Below, in pieces: positions 60,360-64,000 of a stretch of DNA of 64,000 nucleotides. Numbering within the stretch: the stretch's first letter is position 1; every line of letters starts with the position of its first letter. The position numbers and the translations under genes are program-made. Location of the stretch: NCBI RefSeq assembly GCF_014195635.1, contig NZ_JACICC010000002.1, positions 434,001 through 498,000 of the forward strand. The letters run 5' to 3'. The notes under the pieces are model-generated. The model worked only from the letters and a program-made list of their open reading frames with translations, ran no database searches and was not told where the DNA came from. Source of the stretch: Pseudochelatococcus contaminans. Lineage in GTDB: Bacteria; Pseudomonadota; Alphaproteobacteria; Rhizobiales; Beijerinckiaceae.

Positions 60360-62039
60360 CTACATGACGTTCATGACGACGATGGTTAGCAGGGCCATCA
60401 CAAGACGCGAGACGGCATAGCCGGTGGCGTAACCGATGACCGGGACATTGCTCTTGGCTTCCTGTTGCAGGGCGCCCAGAGCGGCGGTCGTGGAGCGGGC
60501 GCCGGCGCAGGCGCCGAGCATGATCGCCGGGTGGAACTTGAACACGTAGTGCCCCAGTATCAGGCCGACGATGAGCGGCATCAGCGTGACCATCGTGCCG
60601 GCGAGGAACAGCGTCAGACCATACTGTTGCAGACCACCGACGAAGCCGAGCGCGGCATTGAGGCCGATGCAGGCGATGAACCCGTTAAGACCGACGTTGT
60701 TGAACACCCAGATAGCCGGACCGGGAATGTAACCGAAGGTCCGCATGGTCGACCGCAGGTAACCGCAGATGATACCCGCCACGATGGCGCCGACAGCCGT
60801 GCCGAGAGACAGCGGAATGCCGCCGATGTGGATGGTGATCGCACCGATCAGGCTGCCGACCACGATACCGAAGGCCATGAACGCCATGTCGGACTTTTCA
60901 ACCGGACGGTCGGCATAGCCCATTTCCTTGGCGATCTTCGCCACGTCGGCCTTGGCGCCGAGAATGGTCAGCACGTCGCCACGGTGAACTTCGGTTTCCT
61001 CACGCATCGGCATTTCGGTGTCGGAACGCGTCAGCTTGAGCAGGAACACGCCGCGGCCGGGTTCGCCGAACAGGGTGTGCAGAATCTCGCCGATCGTCTT
61101 GCCGGCATACACCTTGTTGGTGACGACGAGGTCGAGCTGTTCGGTCGAGAAGTCGAGCAGCGGCACGTCCTTGAGTTCGGGACCGAAGTCGTCGCGGTAG
61201 GCGAGCAGGGCCGCCAGGCCACCGGACACCGCGATGATGGCTCCGTCCGTCAGCACCGTGTCGCGCTTGCATTCCACGATGGGTGCATCTTCGCTGGCGC
61301 GCAGCCGGCGGACGAAGATCTCGTTCTTGAACATCTTCTCCACCTGCTCGACGGTCTTGCCGATGATCGCAGGGTTGGTGAGCCGCAGGGCGCGGGCGGA
61401 GTATTCGCGATAGGCCGTGGTGCCGATCTTGGCGCCGCCGTTGGCGCGTTCATATTCCGCGCTGACCTTGGCGAGATCGAAGCCGAGCAGCCTGGGTGCG
61501 ATGTTGGCCAGCAGCACCGCCGAACCGACCGTGCCGAAGGGGTAGGTCACGGCATAGGCGACAGGCAGCAGGGCCAGAGACACCCGCAGATCCGCTTCCG
61601 ACACGCCGGACTGGTTCATCAGGTCCGCCGCGACGCCAAGCACCGTCGAGTTGGTGTAACCGCCCGACAACAAACCCGCGGTCAGCGCCGAGTTGTAGCC
61701 GAGGAGCTTGCCGAGCACGATGGCCGTCACGGTACCGACGATACACAGGATGACCGCAAAAATGACCTGCGGCAGGCCATCGCTCTTCATCGCGCGGATG
61801 AACTGGGGACCGACGGCATAGCCGACGGCAAAGAGGAACATCGCGAAGAAAGTGGACTGCAGCACCGTTGGCAGCGTGATGCCGACCTGACCCACCACCA
61901 GTCCCGCCAGAAGCGTGCTGGTGACGACACCCAGGCTGAACTTACCGAAGCGGAGGTTTCCGAACACGAAGCCGATGCCGATCGTCAGAAAGAGCGCAAT
62001 CTCCGGATATTTTTGAACAGTTGTGACAAAGTAACTCAT
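60360..62039 (-). CDS. AspT/YidE-family anion exchanger
   Basis: 559 aa, the expected length. The membrane halves (residues 1-165 and about 385-559) flank two cytoplasmic RCK_C/TrkA-C domains (VEQVEKMFKNEIFVRRLRASED... and GKTIGEILHTLFGEPGRGVFLLKL...). It has the AspT repeat GYTNSTVLGVAAD in half one and GACAGARSTTAALGALQQEAKS in half two. AspT swaps aspartate for alanine; other members carry dicarboxylates. Here it is 64 bp downstream of an NAD malic enzyme, which suggests a malate- or C4-acid-related substrate (inference). ATG 62039 has AAGGAT upstream. Confidence 0.92.
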   Translation of the reverse strand: MSYFVTTVQKYPEIALFLTIGIGFVFGNLRFGKFSLGVVTSTLLAGLVVGQVGITLPTVLQSTFFAMFLFAVGYAVGPQFIRAMKSDGLPQVIFAVILCIVGTVTAIVLGKLLGYNSALTAGLLSGGYTNSTVLGVAADLMNQSGVSEADLRVSLALLPVAYAVTYPFGTVGSAVLLANIAPRLLGFDLAKVSAEYERANGGAKIGTTAYREYSARALRLTNPAIIGKTVEQVEKMFKNEIFVRRLRASEDAPIVECKRDTVLTDGAIIAVSGGLAALLAYRDDFGPELKDVPLLDFSTEQLDLVVTNKVYAGKTIGEILHTLFGEPGRGVFLLKLTRSDTEMPMREETEVHRGDVLTILGAKADVAKIAKEMGYADRPVEKSDMAFMAFGIVVGSLIGAITIHIGGIPLSLGTAVGAIVAGIICGYLRSTMRTFGYIPGPAIWVFNNVGLNGFIACIGLNAALGFVGGLQQYGLTLFLAGTMVTLMPLIVGLILGHYVFKFHPAIMLGACAGARSTTAALGALQQEAKSNVPVIGYATGYAVSRLVMALLTIVVMNVM

Positions 62040-62056
62040 GACGGATCCTTCGGATT

Positions 62057-62092
62057 GTCCGGTCGAGACAACCGATGTCATCTCGACCGGAC
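62057..62092 (-). terminator. 12-bp stem-loop between malic enzyme and aspT genes
   Basis: GTCCGGTCGAGA (62057-62068) is exactly complementary to 62081-62092, with a 12-base loop. It fills the 64-bp gap inside the operon and could lower or stabilise aspT expression. Confidence 0.6.
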
Positions 62093-62103
62093 GAAGAAGA
62101 CGC

Positions 62104-63756
62104 TCAGTACGTCGGGTTGTAGAGCAGGCTTTCGATCCACGACCGGATTTCAACGGGCCGTTCAACCGTGGCCAGACCGGACTCGAACATGTATTCGACG
62201 ATGCGGGTGGCGGTGGTGATTTCGGTTTCCACGATCTGATCCTGGCTCGGGAAGAGCATGCCCTTGGCCTGGAGCGACGGGCCGATCTGGTCCGCCGTGG
62301 CGTGAGCGGCGACGATGAAGCATTCGTCGTTCAGCAGTCTCGGGCGCGCGGCATAGGTCGCGAGACCGATGGCGGGGTAGATGTAGAAGTTGTTCGCCTG
62401 ACCGGGACGGAAGGTCTTGCCCTCGTACTCGAACTCGTCGAACTGCACACCGGCTGCGAACAGCGCCTTGCCCTTCGAGTAGGTGTAAGCCTGCTCCGCC
62501 GTGCACTCCGCCTTGTGGGTGGGGTTCGACAGGGCGAAGATGATCGGACGCGCCGTGTGACGCGACATCGTTTCGATGACTTCACGCGTGAACGCACCGG
62601 CCTTCGTCGACACACCGATCAGCACGGTCGGCTTGAAGCGGTCCACGACCTCGACGAAGTTCTTGGAGGGAGCCTCGTCCTGCGCCCACAGCTTCTGCGT
62701 TTCCGTGAGGTCCGTGCGCGAAGACTCGATCAGACCGTTGACATCGAACAGGCGGATGCGCTTGCGGGCTTCGTCCTGCGACAGACCCAGCGTCTGCAAT
62801 TCGGCGGCGATCAGCTTGGAGATACCGAGCCCGGCCGAACCGGCGCCGAGGAACAGGATGCGCTGATCCTGCAGCTTGCCGCCCGTCTGTTTCAGGCCTG
62901 CGGAGATACCGGCGAGCGCGACGGCGGCCGTGCCCTGGATATCGTCGTTGTAACAGAGCACCTTGTCCTTGTACCGGTCGAGCATACGGATGGCGTCCGT
63001 GCCCTTCCAGTCTTCGAAGTGGACGCAGATACCCGGGAACACTTCGTTAACGGCCTGGATGAACTCTTCCGTCAGTTCGTCAAGCTCGTGCTCCGGCACT
63101 GGTGGCTCGCGGGTGCCGAGGTAGAACGGATCGGCCCGCAGATGCTCGTTGGTCGTGCCGATGTCGAGGAGGACCGGCAGGAGGCCCTTCGGCGGAACAG
63201 CGGCGCAAGCCGTGTAGAGCTGGAGCTTGCCGATCGGGATACCCATGCCGTTGGCGCCGATATCGCCGAGGCCAAGAATACGGCCGCCCGTCGAGACGCA
63301 GACGAAGCGCACGTCCTTCTCCGGCCAGTTGCGCAGCACTTCGGCGATGCGCCCCTTCATGTGCCGGGTGATGTACATGCCGCGCGGGCGGCGATAGAGA
63401 TTGCCGAATGCTTCGCAAGCATCCGCGACCGTAGGATCGTAGAGGATCGGGATGAAGCGCTTGGGATCCGACATGATGGCCTTGTAGAAGACCGTCTCGT
63501 TACGGGCTTCGAGATCCATCAGGTAGCTGTACTGATCGAGATCGTCCTTCACACGTGCAAGGTGGTCGAGCACGCGTTCCACCTGCCGATCAAGCGTTTC
63601 AACCGCATGCGGCAGCAAGCCCTCAAGCCCCCATTCGCGGCGTTCTTCGCGGGTGTAGGCGGTGCCCTTGTTCTGAACGGGATCGTGCAACAGTGCCACG
63701 CCAACTTCGTGGTTGTGGCCATCCGGTTGCGCATTGGTGACGGTGTTTGCAGCCAT
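62104..63756 (-). CDS. NAD-dependent malic enzyme
   Basis: 550 aa, large SfcA-type malic enzyme. It converts malate to pyruvate and CO2 with reduction of NAD+. It has LDIGTTNEHLRADPFYLGTREPP, VHFEDWKGTDAIRMLDRYKDKVLCYNDDIQGTAAVALAG (metal and active-site Asp), the cofactor motif FLGAGSAGLGISKLI and SNPTHKAECTAEQAY. ATG 63756; an upstream in-frame reading to 63852 is not conserved. The Shine-Dalgarno GAGG is 10 bases away. It is followed by the AspT-like exchanger. Confidence 0.95.
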   Translation of the reverse strand: MAANTVTNAQPDGHNHEVGVALLHDPVQNKGTAYTREERREWGLEGLLPHAVETLDRQVERVLDHLARVKDDLDQYSYLMDLEARNETVFYKAIMSDPKRFIPILYDPTVADACEAFGNLYRRPRGMYITRHMKGRIAEVLRNWPEKDVRFVCVSTGGRILGLGDIGANGMGIPIGKLQLYTACAAVPPKGLLPVLLDIGTTNEHLRADPFYLGTREPPVPEHELDELTEEFIQAVNEVFPGICVHFEDWKGTDAIRMLDRYKDKVLCYNDDIQGTAAVALAGISAGLKQTGGKLQDQRILFLGAGSAGLGISKLIAAELQTLGLSQDEARKRIRLFDVNGLIESSRTDLTETQKLWAQDEAPSKNFVEVVDRFKPTVLIGVSTKAGAFTREVIETMSRHTARPIIFALSNPTHKAECTAEQAYTYSKGKALFAAGVQFDEFEYEGKTFRPGQANNFYIYPAIGLATYAARPRLLNDECFIVAAHATADQIGPSLQAKGMLFPSQDQIVETEITTATRIVEYMFESGLATVERPVEIRSWIESLLYNPTY

Positions 63757-64000
63757 TGTGAGAATTCCTCTCCTGTACTTGTTCGTGAGCGCCAACAAGG
63801 TCCGTCGGGCTCGCGAATACCATTGCAACAGGAGTGCCAACTCATGGCGCATGTCATAACTTATTGAAAAACATTGGATTTACTGAAACATCGCTTTTGT
63901 TGAGCCGCGATAATGGCCGCTTTACCGAAAATCGCCCGGCTTCCGGTGACGGAGATCCGACCGCACCCCGCTGGTTGTGTAAAAACCGCTCGAAAACAGC
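63757..64000. other. upstream region of malic enzyme to window end
   Basis: 244 bp with no gene start that I can support. It should contain the malic enzyme-aspT promoter. No operator is recognisable. Confidence 0.35.

Overview
This is a GC-rich stretch (roughly 60-65% G+C by eye) of an alphaproteobacterial chromosome, most likely from the Hyphomicrobiales (Rhizobiales). The evidence is a MucR/Ros-type regulator, a BioR repressor with two TTATMKATAA operators beside bioY-bioB, a BigR/SqrR-type thiol sensor, an RcnB-family periplasmic protein, a PHA synthase, and paired palindromic intergenic repeats of a kind common in rhizobial relatives. No genus can be named from the sequence alone. I found no rRNA, tRNA, CRISPR array, phage or insertion sequence. 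Gene density is that of a core chromosome.

Layout: 1-2111 holds the end of a Zn/Cd P-type ATPase and two hairpins. 2130-5274 holds an odd MucR, a DMT exporter and an Old Yellow Enzyme. 5650-9230 holds an unrecognised three-gene coiled-coil/membrane operon. 9192-12676 holds ahpC-ahpF-oxyR with an OxyR-like box upstream. 13355-15342 holds a secreted YVTN beta-propeller protein and an RcnB-like protein. 15913-20739 holds the prkA-yeaH-spoVR operon. 20815-22629 is phaC. 23036-26580 holds a translationally coupled pair: a PhoU-like (DUF47) protein and a pyruvate-phosphate-dikinase-like protein that lacks the PEP/pyruvate barrel. 26602-27591 is a Fic-like protein without the catalytic histidine.

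27981-32940 is a Pho-box-preceded pst operon with two PstS proteins and no phoU. 33404-40378 holds mgtE, the biotin uptake/synthesis/repressor cluster, an aldehyde dehydrogenase and hemN. 40651-50374 is a mixed block: glycerate kinase, DUF3775, a palindromic repeat pair, DUF4105, TSUP, chrA, a short FUSC protein, thioesterase, potF, Nudix-tenA and DUF454. 50653-59416 holds two MFS transporters, sbcD-sbcC, DUF2892-bigR and a small membrane protein. 59512-63756 holds gph and an aspT-like exchanger downstream of an NAD malic enzyme.

Much of the window concerns stress and nutrient limitation: peroxide (OxyR/Ahp), phosphate (Pst), starvation (PrkA/YeaH/SpoVR), carbon storage (PhaC), thiol/sulfide sensing (BigR), metal efflux and break repair (SbcCD). 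The least explained and most interesting parts are the DUF47 plus truncated-dikinase pair (23036-26580) and the three-gene coiled-coil operon (5650-9230).
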